In this document: one piece after another, positions 1-11,694 of the stretch | Layout of the letters: every line of letters starts with the position of its first letter | How positions within the stretch are numbered: position 1 is the first letter of the stretch | Assembly: GCA_011037195.1 (NCBI GenBank) | Contig: JAAEAF010003133.1 | Location: 1-64,000, forward strand | DNA length: 64,000 bases | Direction of reading: 5' to 3' | From: Triatoma infestans | Taxonomy: Eukaryota; Arthropoda; Insecta; Hemiptera; Reduviidae | Made by a program: the position numbers and the translations under genes | Notes under the pieces: generated by a model | The model's input: the letters and a program-made list of their open reading frames with translations, nothing else | The model's database searches: none | What the model was told of the DNA's origin: nothing

Positions 1-280
1 ATCGATTTTCTGTTAAATTCGTTATTTTGGCAACATATTTAAAACTAATTAATATTATTTAGATATTAGAATTGTATAATAAACTAATATAACAGTTTAG
101 AGAGAGGAAAAAAAATACACACACTCACACACAACACATAACGAAGAGAGAGAGAGACCAATTTCTAAAAACCACATTTTCAGATTTAGGGAACCTCAAA
201 AACATATGTGAGGACCTCATAAATATCCGGTGAAACCTTGATATCGAAAATTTGTCACGATCGCAATACTTCTTCTTTTA
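1..280 (-). repeat. R repeat, minus, partial (runs off window start)
   Basis: Left part matches the R module segment around ATTAATATTATTTAGAT and the TATAATAAACT stretch. Right part reads in reverse as the R 5' end: a CA-rich tract near 113-135, CTAAAAACCAC, GGGAACCTCAAAA, and CGATCGCAATACTTC at 259-273. The interior between about 98 and 110 is deleted compared with full copies. No coding content. Confidence 0.75.
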
Positions 281-429
281 CTATCAATAACAGTCATAAT
301 GAGTCAGTCATTATGGCCTTAGCGTGTACACGGCAGTATCTCAAGACAGACGTCGTTATATATTCAGATGGTCGCGCGGTGATGTATGCTTCAGTCGTCT
401 TGGCGGTTTTTGTAGAGAGAGTAGAAGTG

Positions 430-1070
430 TAGAAGTACAGAGAACTTGTTGGATAAGGGTGTTTGAATGAGTAAATGATTTGGAATGGAATTTTAGGTAG
501 CGGGATTTGGCTAAAGTGGATACGGAGGGAATTTTCAGGTCAGTATGGGTAGTGAGATTAGAGACGTAGAAGGGAGCATTGTCGATGGTGCTTAGGATTT
601 TGGACTGTATGGATTGAATGCGTTAGAGGTTTGAGTTTTGGGCAGTCCCGTATAATGCGTGTCCGTTTGTCCAAATAGGAGCTAATAAGGAATTATATAG
701 TTGCCTTTTGTTGTGCAATGAGCGTTTGTCTAGTGGTTTGAGGATGTGGATCTGTAATTTAGTTTGAGTATGAGGCTATTTAATTTGAGTCGAGTATGAG
801 GGCTCAAAGTTAATCGTCTTCTAGTTGGAGTCCAAGATAGCGGACTTGAGTGACAATTGGGAGAAAAATATGATTGGATTGTATGGCGGGAACGGTTTTT
901 CCGGTTTAAGATGAAAACTATGTGCTTAGATTTGTATGTTGATTAGCATGTTGATTCTCCACTTACAGAACCAGGGTTCGGAGGAATTTTAAGATGACGA
1001 GCAGCTTGATGAGGGTCCCTTGTGTGATGGCAGCGAGGGTAGGAAGGATATTGCGTATTTCCTAATTTGT
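430..1070 (-). pseudogene. Jockey-like LINE reverse transcriptase, C-terminal remnant
   Basis: Read on the minus strand, the segment translates with several stops and frame changes into the end of a Jockey-clade non-LTR retrotransposon reverse transcriptase. Recognisable pieces in order are KWRI, LKPEKPFPP, a NFEP block, LLAPIWTNGHALYGTA, NAPFYVSNLTTHTDLKIP and AKSRYLKFHSK. That is the thumb and connection region downstream of the catalytic YADD, which is not present here. The copy is 5'-truncated, has in-frame stops and is dead. Its downstream end lies near the R fragment at 1-280. Family assignment is from recalled motif patterns and is fairly secure for Jockey-type; the exact family is unknown. 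Confidence 0.7.
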
Positions 1071-1760
1071 ATATATAGCAGTGCTGAATTCTCGGGTTAG
1101 CTTTTATTTTTTGGATAGAACTTTTATTTAATAAATTCCCAGCTATCTAGCAGATAATGAACTAAATTGGAAAATGTGGAAAGGAATGAAAAAAATGTGT
1201 GTGTGTATGTGTTTATATATGTAAACATGTTGCCGTAGAAAATATTTTCTGACAAATTCTACAAGTCTACAAATATGACGAGAGAGGGCGATAATAAATT
1301 TACTACACTCTGTGCGCCTTTTTACCTTTGTTACGCCATTGTTACAGTTATAATAAATTATTATTAATATGGTAATAATTTATATTTTCTAACCATTATC
1401 TACTCATAATAAATTTTAAACAAAAACTTTAAAGGAAAAAAACAAAGCAGGTACGGTTACTGTTTTTGAATTATTTTTTTTTTGTAAACATTAAATAACC
1501 TTAAATTATTATATCAGCATTAAATAACTGTATAAAATGTAAACAAACCAGTGTCGCCAACCTTTATTGCTAAATCACAAAAAAAAGAAAAAACATTTTT
1601 AATGGAAGGTTATTTAGCTGAATTAGCATTATTAAATAAATATTATTTAATCACGAATAAATATTATTAGGAATGGGCAAGTTACATTTTAAAAATCGAA
1701 TTTTTATAGTCGTGCTATGTATTTTATTAATTTATAATTAAGTAATTTTTTAAGTAACAA
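1071..1760. other. AT-rich stretch, nothing recognised
   Basis: Long runs of A and T, TATTATTA tracts, no extended ORF on either strand and no repeat I could match elsewhere in the window. Confidence 0.5.
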
Positions 1761-1769
1761 AAAATATTC

Positions 1770-2090
1770 TATATTTTAAGATTTTTACGTACTGCAGTTA
1801 GTAATCTCATGTTTAAAGGAAATTTATCACTGTAGCCATTTTCGTGAAAATCCCCGAGCAAATTTAGAAACCTATTCGGTGAAGTCTTACTTCCAGGTAA
1901 ACCGATTATCTTTAGGAACGTTACAGAACCTAAAAAAAAAAAATGAATGAAAATTGATAGACGCAAATATGTGTGAAAAAAATTGGTATGCAAAACCGCG
2001 AAAAACTGAAAATAAAAATAATCTGGTATGAAACACTCATAGGATCTTTTCTTACTGCAGAGTATGTTTATTATAATTGACGAATTTTTT
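1770..2090 (-). repeat. R2/R fragments, minus
   Basis: Two decayed pieces. 1780-1920 carries a diverged ACTTCC-GGTAAACCGATT segment typical of R2 on the minus strand. 2018-2085 starts with AATCTGGTATGAAACACTCA, the R terminal sequence in reverse, followed by TCTTACTGCAG. Confidence 0.6.
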
Positions 2091-2289
2091 TTTAAAACTT
2101 TCATTTTAACTAAATATTTAGTTATCTTAAAATTAGGTGGGGTGGGGTGTGGAGGATTATATACTATAATCGACAGTTAAGATGATACCCTGACGTTTCA
2201 CACCACTAGAACTATTAAAATCAATTTCCACGAAAAGTGATTTTGTTGTCTTTATGAGTAGTTTTCAGTATATCAAGTATTTATGTTTA

Positions 2290-2535
2290 TATTTTGTCAC
2301 TTCTGCGATTGAGATCTTGTCAAATTTTCTAAATTGAGTTTTATCGGAAATACATATCTTGAGGTCCTCTGAGTACGAAAAAAAATGTTTTTTAGCGAAA
2401 GGCTTGTAGTTTGTGTATGTTTGAACAAAATATCTCAAAAACGATAAGTTGTAGAAAACACACTTATGTCACGAACATTTCGGTCAGAATCTATCAACCG
2501 GAAGTGCGACTTTACTAAATAGTTTCTTGTTCAGT
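2290..2535 (+). repeat. R2 repeat, plus, 5' part
   Basis: Contains the TTTTATCGGAAATACAT, TTGAGGTCCTCTGAGTACG, ATATCTCAAAAACG and CAACCGGAAGTGCGACTTTAC blocks in the usual order. It is directly followed by the next R copy. Confidence 0.8.
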
Positions 2536-2667
2536 TTTTTACTTTCTCTTACTCCTAGTAAAACAGGAAGTATTGTAATCGTGTCAAATTTTCGATATCA
2601 AGTTTTCACAGGAAATATCCGTTTTGAGGTCCCTTGAGTCCAAAAAAGTGGTTTTTAGCAAATGGTC

Positions 2668-2698
<31 letters not shown>

Positions 2699-3235
2699 GA
2701 ACATAGTTCAAAAACGAAAAATCGTAGAAAGTAGAATTTGATATTCCGTTTAGTTATCACCATGGGATCCGACAGTTGGTCATCTGTCAAAATTCCTCAA
2801 CCGGAAGTACTACTTTACTAGTTTTTTTACGTTTTTGCGATTTTCTCAAAAATGGCTCCAACGATTTTCTTCAAACTTGGTATATCAACTACGCATACTA
2901 ACAGCTACAATGTTTATTTAAAACATTTCTCCGGGAAAATTCATTTAAGGGCGCTTCTGGGGGAGGGTTGAGGTTAGGTTTTCATCTAAAGTGCTACCAT
3001 AGTTTATTATACAATTCTATCATCCAAAGAAAATTAATTAGAAATAAATAGATGGCCAAAATTCCGAGTTTCAGGAATTAGAAACCGGAAGTACGCTTTT
3101 ACTGAACAGTTTTTTTCAGTTTTCGAGAAATTTCATTAAATTTGGTACACCGACTATAAAATTTGTCAATTATAATTTTGAGAAGTGGAGTAAGAGAAAG
3201 TTGTGTGAGAGTTTCACACCAGATTTTTTTTTGGT
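2536..3235 (+). repeat. R repeat, plus, near-complete
   Basis: Starts TTTACTTTCTCTTACTCC, then CACAGGAAATATCCG, GAGGTCCCTTGAGTC, a GT tract at about 2668-2686, the CATGGGATCCGACAG block, CCGGAAGTACTAC and a second CCGGAAGTACGC, and ends GAGTAAGAGAAAGTTGTGTG into a CACACCAGATTTT tail. It has one module fewer than the copy at 6178-7174. Confidence 0.85.
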
Positions 3236-3560
3236 GTCGGGGGAGGGGATTTTCTCCGAAACAATTCCAACGAATTCCTTTAACTTCCTATCGTATGTAC
3301 ATATGTAGTATAATTGTCTATCACTCTTTCCGGGAAAAATGATTTTTTTTGAGAGGCGTTCTGTGAGGATATAGTAGCGCTTTATACTTTCCTCTAAAGT
3401 GCTCTTCAGTACAATTTATGGTGCTTCTTCTATATAATATTAAGGTATATTAGAAGCATTGCTAGAATTTAAACTTGGCAGAAATTCGGTAAACCAGAAC
3501 TGTGATTTTACAGAATTGATTTTTGAGTTGTTTTTTTTCAATTCGCTATGAAACCAATGA
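3236..3560 (+). repeat. R2 module, plus
   Basis: Contains TTTCTCCGAAACAATTCCAACGA, CGGGAAAAATGATTT, TCTAAAGTGCT, and a diverged AACCAGAACTGTGATTTTACAG in place of CCGGAAGTGCGACTTTAC. Confidence 0.65.
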
Positions 3561-3624
3561 CTATGATCAGGCAATAAGTGTGGATTTGGAGTAAAAAGCC
3601 ATATATGAAAATTACATAGAACGA

Positions 3625-3725
3625 TATGGCGATAGGGATTACACTATTCACAGCCTTTTGGTTTGGGGCAAGAGGTGCTATCCCGCACACAACTCGAAGT
3701 TTTCTTGACGAGGTCAAGTATTATA
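3625..3725 (+). pseudogene. possible LINE reverse-transcriptase end fragment
   Basis: About 30 codons read AFWFGARGAIPHTTRSFLDE, which resembles the G-x-RG-x-I-P segment found near the C-terminus of some R2-type reverse transcriptases. The flanks do not extend the similarity, so this is weak. Confidence 0.25.
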
Positions 3726-3964
3726 GACTATTATAGACTTGTTAGGCATTCTACATAACCATACATCAGTCATTTAATTTCCTTTTTTTGGTTGTATTCT
3801 CTCCCACCCCTCCCCAAGTTTTGAGATTTTATGTTTCCTCATCAACAAATTGTTTTATTTACATTCCTCGATACGTCCCGCTTGCAATATGCTCGCTATC
3901 TTTTTTTTTTTCTGTCTTTCTTTGTCAGAATGCTGTGTTTTTTGCACAGCTCCGTTTTATTGTA

Positions 3965-4260
3965 AGTCCATTCAATAAGATGTTTTCTCTTCTCTTGAAA
4001 ACGACTATAACGATTTCCTTTTAATCTGGAATGGTAACTGTACAGAGATATATACGTATCACTGTTGTTTGAAATATTTTCCAAAAAAGTAAAATAAAAT
4101 TGATTATACATAGTTTTGCGGGAATTTCAAATATATGTGGTTGGTGCTATGTAATTGGCCCTTTCTTTACTTCCCTGAAATTCTGACAACACTGCAATAG
4201 TTCTAACAAGATTACAGCAGCAAGAGAAAGTAAAAAATTATTGTTAAATTTCAATGAATT
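3965..4260 (+). repeat. R2 fragment, plus, strongly decayed
   Basis: TTGAAAACGACTATAACGATTTC, TTTGAAATATTTTCC and a terminal AAGAGAAAGTAAA element survive. The rest is too diverged to align by eye. Confidence 0.45.
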
Positions 4261-4589
4261 TCTTTATAGTGAAGATGCTCTATCGGACAGAAAGATCGTT
4301 CTAGATATATGGCACCTTTAACTTTCTATCTACATGGGATGTAGTAGCAATTTTTGAACATGTATGTATGTATATTCAAGTAATTTTCTTAGAGGGGATA
4401 TACTAAACTGTTACAACATTGTCGTAGCGTAGTACGGTTGCAACCGAAGAGTGTATGTTGTAAGACAATAAACAATACAATAGAAACTTTGAAAAAGAAG
4501 GGGTTAAACAGTCGGGGGGGAAATTGTGTTTATCACGCTCACTTGTAGTCAAGACCTGTTAGTTTTTATTTATTTATATATTTACTTTT

Positions 4590-5690
4590 TTATTTTTTTT
4601 ACTTTCTCTCACTCCTAGTAAGAGGAAATATTGTAATCGTGTTAAATTTTCGAAATTTCACCAGAAATTCATGTTTTGAGGACCCTTGAATCAGAAAAAG
4701 TGGTTTTTAGAAAATGATATGTGTTTGTGCATGTATACGTATGTATGGCATTCCGTTTACGTATCACTATGGGATCCGACAGTAAGTTATCTGTCAAAAT
4801 TCCTTAACCGGAAGTACCACATTCCAAATGGATTTTTTTTTTTTTTCACTTTTTTGCGATTTTCTTTAAACGTAGCATGCATATGAACTTGACATATTGT
4901 AAGACCTACAACTTTTATTTGAAACATATCTCTGAGAAAATTTATTTAAGACGGCTTTTGGAGAAAGGGTGGGTTATGAAGTCGCAAAGTGTTAATTTAG
5001 TTTATTATCCGATTCCTTCATACAAATAATATTAACTAGTATTTGTAATAGAAAGAGAGAGAACGCCCGAGAGAAAGACAGACCCTCTCTGGTATTCTCT
5101 GACTTAAGCAGGCTAGAGTGGGAGAATCTGTATATAAGCCAGTGAGAATCTACGTAACGATCTATATATCTATCTATCAGATTCAACCATACATCGCATC
5201 GTGTCATACCTTTACTCCCACCTTTTATTCTATAAAATCATTACATGTCCAGTGCAGTTAGTGTAAACTTATAGCTACATTATAGCAGTGTCTTCATATC
5301 TTGTTTAATTAATCAAACCTAATTTCTCTCCTCATCAACTCCATTATATAGTACATGTATTACCAAAATTGTGAGTTTGAAAGTGCGTATTTACTGAACA
5401 GTTTTCTGCAATTTTCTCCATAAAAACACCAATGGATTTCGTTAAATTTGTAAGGCTAACTATGAATACAGAGAACAATCACTTTAATTTGAAATGTTTA
5501 CCAGGAAAGTTCAGTTTAGGAAGTTTTGGGTGAGGGTAAGGTTGAGATTTCCCCATAAAAATAAGTTTATTTAAGTTTATAAAGACAACTAAATATCTAG
5601 TAAGAGAATGAGAAGTTTGAAGAGAATATGTCATTCTCATTGCAGCAAGAGAAAGGTCTTGTAATTCGCACCAGATTTTTACTTCCTCTT
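4590..5690 (+). repeat. R repeat, plus, split by solo LTR
   Basis: 5' part 4590-5043 has TTTACTTTCTCTCACTCC, the CACCAGAAATTCATG and GAGGACCCTTGAATC blocks, ACTATGGGATCCGACAG and CCGGAAGTACCACA. The 3' part 5349-5690 resumes with the module TTTCTCCATAAAAACACC and ends GCAAGAGAAAGG followed by CACCAGATTTTTAC. The interruption is the LTR at 5044-5348. Confidence 0.75.
5044..5348 (+). mobile_element. solo LTR (LTR-1 family) inside R repeat
   Basis: Starts TGTAATAG and ends CCATTATA, near-inverted ends matching the other LTR-1 copies. It carries the family's GACTTAAGCAGGCTAGAGTG block and a TATATAAG box near 5132. TAGTA occurs just outside both ends, but with two extra T before the TG start, so the target duplication is only suggestive. 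No internal gag or pol region is present, so this is a solo LTR. Confidence 0.65.
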
Positions 5691-6170
5691 ACTCCCCGAG
5701 TAGAGGAAGTATTGCGATCGTCTCAAATTTTCGGTATCTAGTTTTCACCGGAAATACATGTTTTGAGGTCCGTAGTGTACGAAAAAGTGTGCCTGTGGTG
5801 TGTGTGTGTGAGATCGCATAACTCATGAAACGAAAAATCGCAGAATGGTTAAATTTGAATATTTCCTTTAGGTGTTTTTTTCCAGTGGACCTGATAATAA
5901 AGTTTGATCTCAAAATCGGTCGCCCGGATGTACCATTCAATAGATTTTTTCAGTTTCTTGCGATTTTCTCCGAAAGCACTCAAACGAATTTCTTTAAACT
6001 TGAAATATATACTAATAAAAAAAGAGCTATAACTTATTACTTATTTGGAACATTTTTCCCAGATAATTCATTTAAGAGGAATTCTGGAGAAGGGGGTAGA
6101 TGCTGATGTTAGGCTTTCTTGTAAAGTGCCATTTCAATATATTCATACAATTCTATGTCTGTCGTATAAA
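5680..6170 (+). repeat. R repeat, plus, 5' half
   Basis: TTACTTCCTCTTACTCCCCG start, AGTATTGCGATCGTCTC, TTTTCACCGGAAATACATG, a short GT tract near 5798-5810, CGAAAAATCGCAGAA, and the module up to TCATACAATTCTATG. It then meets the next copy tail to tail. Confidence 0.75.
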
Positions 6171-6177
6171 TAAATAA

Positions 6178-7174
6178 AAAAATCTGGTATGGAACACTCA
6201 CACACCTTTCTCTTACTCCAGACCATTCTCAAAATTATAATTGACAAATTTTATAGTTTGTGTACCAAATTTAATGAAATTCGTCGAAAACTGAAAAAAC
6301 TGTCCAGTAAAAGCGCACTTCCGGTTTAGTAATTTTCTTGAAACTCGGAATTTTGGCCATCTATTTATTTCTAATTAATTTTCTTTGGATGATAGAATTG
6401 TATAATCAACTATGATAGCACTTTAAAGAAAACATAACCCCCGTCTCTCCCCTAAAATTCATTAAATGAATTTTTCCAGAAAAATGTTTTAAATAAAAGT
6501 TGTAGATCTTTGTATGTGTAGATTATATAGAAAGTTTCAAGAAAATTGTCGGAACCATGTTCGAGAAAATCGCGAAAATGTGAGAAAAACATTTAGTAAA
6601 GTGTAATGTAAATGCACTTCCGGTCATCAGATTTTGTTCAAACTCTGAATTTCAACAACACATTTAATTCTAATTAATATTATTTAGATGACAGAATTCT
6701 ATAATAAACTGAAATAGCACTTTAGATGAAAACCTAACCACACCCCTCCCCCAAAACTGCCCTTAATGAATTTTTCCGGAGAAATGTTACGAATAAAAGT
6801 TGTAGCACTTGGAAGATGTGTCTTCAAGTTTGAAGAAAATCGTCGGAACCTGTTTTGAGAAAAACTTAAAAAAGTAAAAAAACCAACAAGTAAAGTGGTA
6901 CTTCCGGTTGAGGAATTTTGACAGATAACGTACTGTCAGATCCCATGGCGATATCTAAACGGAATATCAAGTTTTAACATTCTACAGTTTTTCGTGTTTG
7001 AGCTATGCGTTCACATACACAAATATACCACACACACATAAACACATACACACAGACCATTTGCTAAAAACCACTTTTTTGGACTCAGGGGACCTCAAAA
7101 GCCGGTGAAAACTTAATATCAAAAACTTGACCCGATTACAGTACTTCCTTTTGCCCAGGAGTAAGAGAAAGTAA
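6178..7174 (-). repeat. R repeat, minus, full-length reference copy
   Basis: This is the clearest full copy, about 1 kb. On the plus strand it opens AATCTGGTATGGAACACTCA, passes CTTTCTCTTACTCC, and closes AGGAGTAAGAGAAAGTAA. ACTTCCGG (the reverse of CCGGAAGT) occurs near 6318, 6615 and 6901, a spacing of about 290 bp, and the text around each occurrence is related, so the element contains tandem modules. A CA tract lies at 7015-7055, the reverse of the GT tract in plus copies. No ORF is conserved between copies, so it looks non-autonomous. Class is unknown; the short inverted ends would suit a MITE-like element, but no clear target duplication is seen. Confidence 0.85.
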
Positions 7175-7570
7175 TAAATCAAAACTGTAACAGTCGTGTG
7201 AATCTCTCACACCAAATTGATTTTGGTATTCTCAGTGACAAGTTTAGATTTGAAGAAATACAAATTAAAGTTAAACTAATCAATTTGACATATTATTTAA
7301 TCTGTCAACCATCCAATTAAAAATCATTGTAAAATTTTAGGAAATAATTATTTAATATTTTAATGGAGTGATATTTTGAAAGATTTATGTTATTTGTAGA
7401 GTTTATTTAATTAAAGTTTGACATCTTGAATGTGGAACAAATTGATGGAGGCAAAACTGCTAAAATTGGTGGTAACCTGTAAAGAAATGTAAATTTAAAA
7501 AAAAGAAGGACTACTATAACTCTGAATTAATAGAAATAAGAATATAATTCAGGAGATATTTCTCTTGATA
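7175..7570. other. AT-rich unique stretch
   Basis: No repeat match, no usable ORF, and no motif recognised. Confidence 0.4.
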
Positions 7571-7860
7571 GCCTGCTTCATCGACCGGTTTCGGGCGTTC
7601 GCCCATCATCATGAGGACGTCTTGATAAACAGTGTGATTATACAGACTAGCAGAATCAGAGCAAAATCAGTTTACACACTCTTTTTTTCTTTTTTTGCCC
7701 AATTTTTACAAAAATCATCGAGCAAACGTCCGCTCATGAACCGGTCGATGTCGACAACAAAATGAAACGAGGTTATCACGGAAAATTTCTCTGATACATT
7801 CCAGCTGTGCGGCGGACCCATCCACACACAACAAGGGATATATTTGTATGCATTTAGAAT
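7570..7860. repeat. hammerhead-like repeat family A, inverted pair
   Basis: The left unit on the minus strand (7579-7616) reads TGATGAT, a GGGC-GAAC-GCCC hairpin, GAAAC, CGGTC, GATG. A second unit on the plus strand starts near 7738 with GAACCGGTCGATG and continues with a segment also found at 13790-13870 and 54180-54240 (GGTTATCACGGAAAAT, CTCTGATACATTCCAGCTGTG). The two units face each other. Confidence 0.65.
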
Positions 7861-8579
7861 TGTCTTTTTTTTTAATCCGTTGTCTGGCTGAAACAAATTA
7901 AAATAAAATAAAAAAATAAAATATTCACATGACTGCAATAAATACAGTTTCAAATTTTTATAAATTTTCTTCAAGTTTCAAATGTTTACTCGATATTTAG
8001 TTGGTCTTAAAATAGGACATATACAGGTGATGATTCTATAAGAAGTGGCTAACAAAGCCTACGCCACTGCAACCTTGGGTATAGACCATAGCCATAGTGT
8101 GGCACTAACAAGTTTGAGAACCCTTCTCTCAGTCCTGTCTATTTGATTAGACTTAGTATTCTGGAGGAAGAGATTTCTGGGTAAAGCTCGAAGGTGTCAG
8201 TTTCTACTCCCCAAAAAAAGCAAAAAAGCTTTAGTATTCTGTGATTATTATATTGTAGCCCAGCCAGGTCAGCGCTTCGGTCGATCCCAGCCAATTTGAG
8301 ACCTCACGTCATCATAAGTTCTCCAGAAACGCTCTAATATAAGTTTGTCCGATATAAATATTTCAATTAGTATTTCAAATTAAAAGATCTTTGAAGCCAT
8401 TTAAAAAAAAAAAAAATTCTTAAAAATGCTATTCAGTGAAGTTCTTTATACCTGGAATGCGTAAATTATTGTACATGTACTAGCGTATATTAACTGAAAC
8501 TGCCATTTTAGTGAATGATATATATTGCACCCCTCTAAAATCGAGTTCCTAGGATAAACGTATAAAAACGATGTGAAAT
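7861..8579. other. unique stretch, nothing recognised
   Basis: Mixed composition with slightly higher GC at 8040-8340. No ORF above background, no LINE or SINE motif found. Confidence 0.4.
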
Positions 8580-9410
8580 ACTCAAACGATTTTTTTTTGT
8601 CCTAAAATAGTACAATAATATTATTATAAAATGACAATTTTTCTGTAAACTCAAATTTTACATATTTGTTGTAACATAAGTCTAGAGGTGGCAGTGGTAG
8701 GGGGATAAGGTTAGTAAGGTACTTACTAACCTTGGCTGATACAGAAGTTATATTGTGACCCAATAGAGTGCAGCAAAAACAAAATCAATTGCATATATAA
8801 CATTTAAAATGTTTCAAATTACAAGTAATACGTTTGTATCTGTGAGTTAAGGAAATCGTAGTCGACGTTTTCGTGAAAGTTTCTATAAAAAAACCTCAAA
8901 AACCTATTCTTTAAAGTCACACTTCCGGTTAACCAATTTCCTTCAAATATAGAATAAATATTAAAAACATACGTTGTATTGAATTCGTACTTTATTGAGA
9001 AGCTCTATGTTGCTGTTCTCCCAAAAACCACCCAAGAAATAAATGTTCCCCTGAAAATATTTCAAATAAAAGTACTAGGGAGTTAGTAGATAGTGTAAGT
9101 TTAAAGATAATCGTTGGAGCCGTTTTCAAGAAAATCGCGAAAAACTGCAAAATTCAATAAAGTCGCATTATCTTTTGATGGATTTTGCCCAGAAACTCTC
9201 AGATTACGGTAGTAGTACCAAAAAAAAAAGGAGTACCAAGTTTGAGCTTCCTGCGATTTCATAAAATCACAAACATATTCGCTGAAAAACGTTTTGTTTT
9301 TCTTACTCAGGGGACCTCAATAACATGTATTTCCGGTTCAAAAACTCAATTTCGAAAATTTGACATGATCGCAATAAATCTTTCTCTTCTTGCCAGCATT
9401 AAATTAAAGT
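8580..9410 (-). repeat. R2 repeat, minus
   Basis: Holds the R2 marker AGGTGGCAGTGGTAGGGG near 8690, CACTTCCGGTTAACCAATTT near 8923, GGAGCCGTTTTCAAGAAAATCG, TGATGGATTTTGCCC, CTCAGGGGACCTCAA, TGTATTTCCGGTTCAAAAAC and CGATCGCAATAAATC-like ends. Related to the plus copy at 18470-19335. Confidence 0.75.
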
Positions 9411-9605
9411 AAAAATGGCCTTCTTGAGTAGATAATCATGATTGGAAATGCCTCACTTCTGAATTGTGCATTTTGAATGAGTGTTTTGTTACGGATCTTC
9501 TTAAGATATCAACCATTAAAAAAAAAAATCAAGTTTAAGCTATCTGCAATTTTTCAGATATCTGGTTCAGCACATAACCACCACCAATCCATATTCCCCT
9601 GGTAT

Positions 9606-9700
9606 ATTGCCGTTTCTAATAGTCCGGTCCAACCGAGTAATATATATATGTATGTATGTACGTATGTTGTTGGACCGGACAATTATATAGAAACGACAAT
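9606..9700. repeat. imperfect inverted repeat (foldback)
   Basis: Arms 9606-9633 and 9669-9700 are near-complements, centred on AGTCCGGTCCAAC and GTTGGACCGGAC, with a TATG-rich loop of about 35 bp. Could form a hairpin as DNA or RNA. Confidence 0.7.
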
Positions 9701-9709
9701 TTAGGAGGT

Positions 9710-10430
9710 GAATTTTAACATCGCAGCTTCATAAGAGATCTCCAAAGTCAGTTTTACCGAAAAAATGTTTAGTTCATTAAAAGTCATCAGGTTTATTCGG
9801 GGTTTTTGTATTCCATATTTAAGAAAAAACAAATTTAAAGAATTTCGTTACGAGGCTTTTACGAGAAAATCTCGAGAGAAGAAAAAAGCTTTCATTAAAT
9901 CGACTAGTAAGTAGTTTTGGTCGGATTTTATATTGTAATCGCCACATCGGTCCGGATCCTGTCGAAGTGATAACTAAACGGAACTCTTCAATGTTTGAAC
10001 ATCCTTCTGATTCTTCGTTTTCTGGTGCTTTTATTGTCCCCCCAAAAAACGTCTTCCCAAATAAACAAACCACTATCTAAAAAAAAAAGAATCTATGGCG
10101 CAACACGCAGCCCATGAAGGCCCAAGGCTTGCCAGACGCCAATTTGTATGGTGGGCGTGTTGGGTGAGCAACCGCGCAGTTCCATTGCCGTTTAGTTCTG
10201 GCTTTCGCTAGCTAGGGCGCTACCAACTGTAGCTTCCCACTTTTTTCACAAGCTGGTCCCACACCGGCTCGGAATCGAACCATAAATTCTCGCACCGAAG
10301 GCAACTGCGCTAGCCACTTTGACCAACGCTTGAGGACTAAACCATTCTCTAAAAGCACTTTTTTCTTTCTTTTGTCTTAAGCGCAGATAATCATAGAAAA
10401 TTGTATTCTTGCTGCAAAACATCAATGTCG
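9710..10430 (-). repeat. R repeat, minus, split by SINE B
   Basis: Diverged R text on the minus strand at 9770-10080 (AAGAATTTCGTTACGAGGCTTT, GTGATAACTAAACGGAA, AAACCACTATCTAAAAA). It resumes after the SINE with CTCTAAAAGCACTTTTTTC at 10347-10365, the reverse of the GTGGTTTTTAG block. Confidence 0.6.
10067..10354 (-). mobile_element. SINE B (tRNA-derived), minus, with target duplication
   Basis: The element body is about 10092-10337. On the minus strand it begins GTCCTCAAGCGTTGGTC (A box region), has GGTTCGATTCC-type B box sequence, then the family body and an end GCCATAG followed by a T-rich tail. Flanks AAACCACTATCTAAAA (10067-10082) and AAACCATTCTCTAAAA (10339-10354) match at 14 of 16 bases, a target-site duplication expected of LINE-driven retroposition. 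Confidence 0.85.
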
Positions 10431-11690
10431 ACAATTTCACAGCTTGCAAGGGAAGACTTCTTTAAACACTAATAAGAAGAAAGTAAACATGTAGCAGCAG
10501 AAAACGCAGTATCATTGAACTGATGATACATATGGATGATCTTTATTTAACAGATGATGCAATCCAATACAGTGAGAGAGTGGGTGGAGAGGGGAGAGAG
10601 TGATAAATTCCTAATGTTCATGGCAGTGTAGGTGCTTAAAAAAAAAAATATATAGACTTGTTTTATATTAAATATAATAATTACAAAATTTAAATAAATA
10701 TACGTACCATTTTTTTCTATTCTCTCAGTAAATTTTCTTCTATTATAAAAACATCGTGTGATAAAAAAATAAATAAATAAATAAATAAAGTAAATAATAA
10801 AATAACTGTGAAGATAATGCAAAAAAGAAGAGTATGCAGGAAAAAAAAGAAAAGATGAAGATAGCAAGGTCAAAAGTATAAACTGACAAGGTTATTCGAA
10901 CTTATAATCCACACGGTCTTTTAGCAAGTATTTGGTCACGTAGGTAAAATGGCAAATACTTTATACTTTAGAATAAAAATTGATGATAGAGAAAACTGGG
11001 TAAAATAACTTTCACTTGAGATAATTCTCAAAATTCCAAACTACAAAACTTTATATGGAATTTTAGTGTTTATTTTTAGATAACATTTTATCCCAAAAAT
11101 TTTTTATTTTTAATTTTAATTTTAATTTTTGAGAGATTCAGTGATCTTTATTTGTGCAATAAATAAATCAGATTTAACAAAAATTATCTTTGGAGCCGTT
11201 ACACAAAAAAAAAAAACCTCAGCTGTTTCAAGTCGCAATTTCCGGCAAATTCCGGAAGGTAAAAAGGATTTACTTAAAACTTCCCTCCCCCCATATATTT
11301 AATTATCTGTGATTTTATCCGTCATAGCATAATCGTTTGAAATTCGTTACTCGGGATGAGAAATCCCGAAACAGACTAGAAGCAACAAAAATAAGCACGT
11401 ATCCAGAGCATTGTGGATCCAGGGAAAAATTTGGCATTAGCCAGGAAAGTATTCGTCGGAGCGACCGATAAATGGAAAAGAAAACCTGCGGAAAAATGGC
11501 AAGAAAAGAAAATTTTTAATAAAGTTGAATTTTGGATTGACGGATTTTCACAAAAATTCATTTTTAAGGATTTCTAGAAATCTTGTATAACATTCTTAAG
11601 AATGTTACGCTTTTCCTCTAAACTACCAGCTTCATTAAAATCTACAAATTTTAATGCTTATTGATGTAGGATTAAATTCTATTAGACGCA
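10431..11690. other. mostly unique AT-rich stretch with short R fragment
   Basis: Contains a TAAA microsatellite near 10766-10792 and an R fragment on the minus strand at about 11185-11265 (GGAGCCGTTAC, CGCAATTTCCGG). Nothing coding recognised. Confidence 0.45.
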
Positions 11691-11694
11691 CGAT

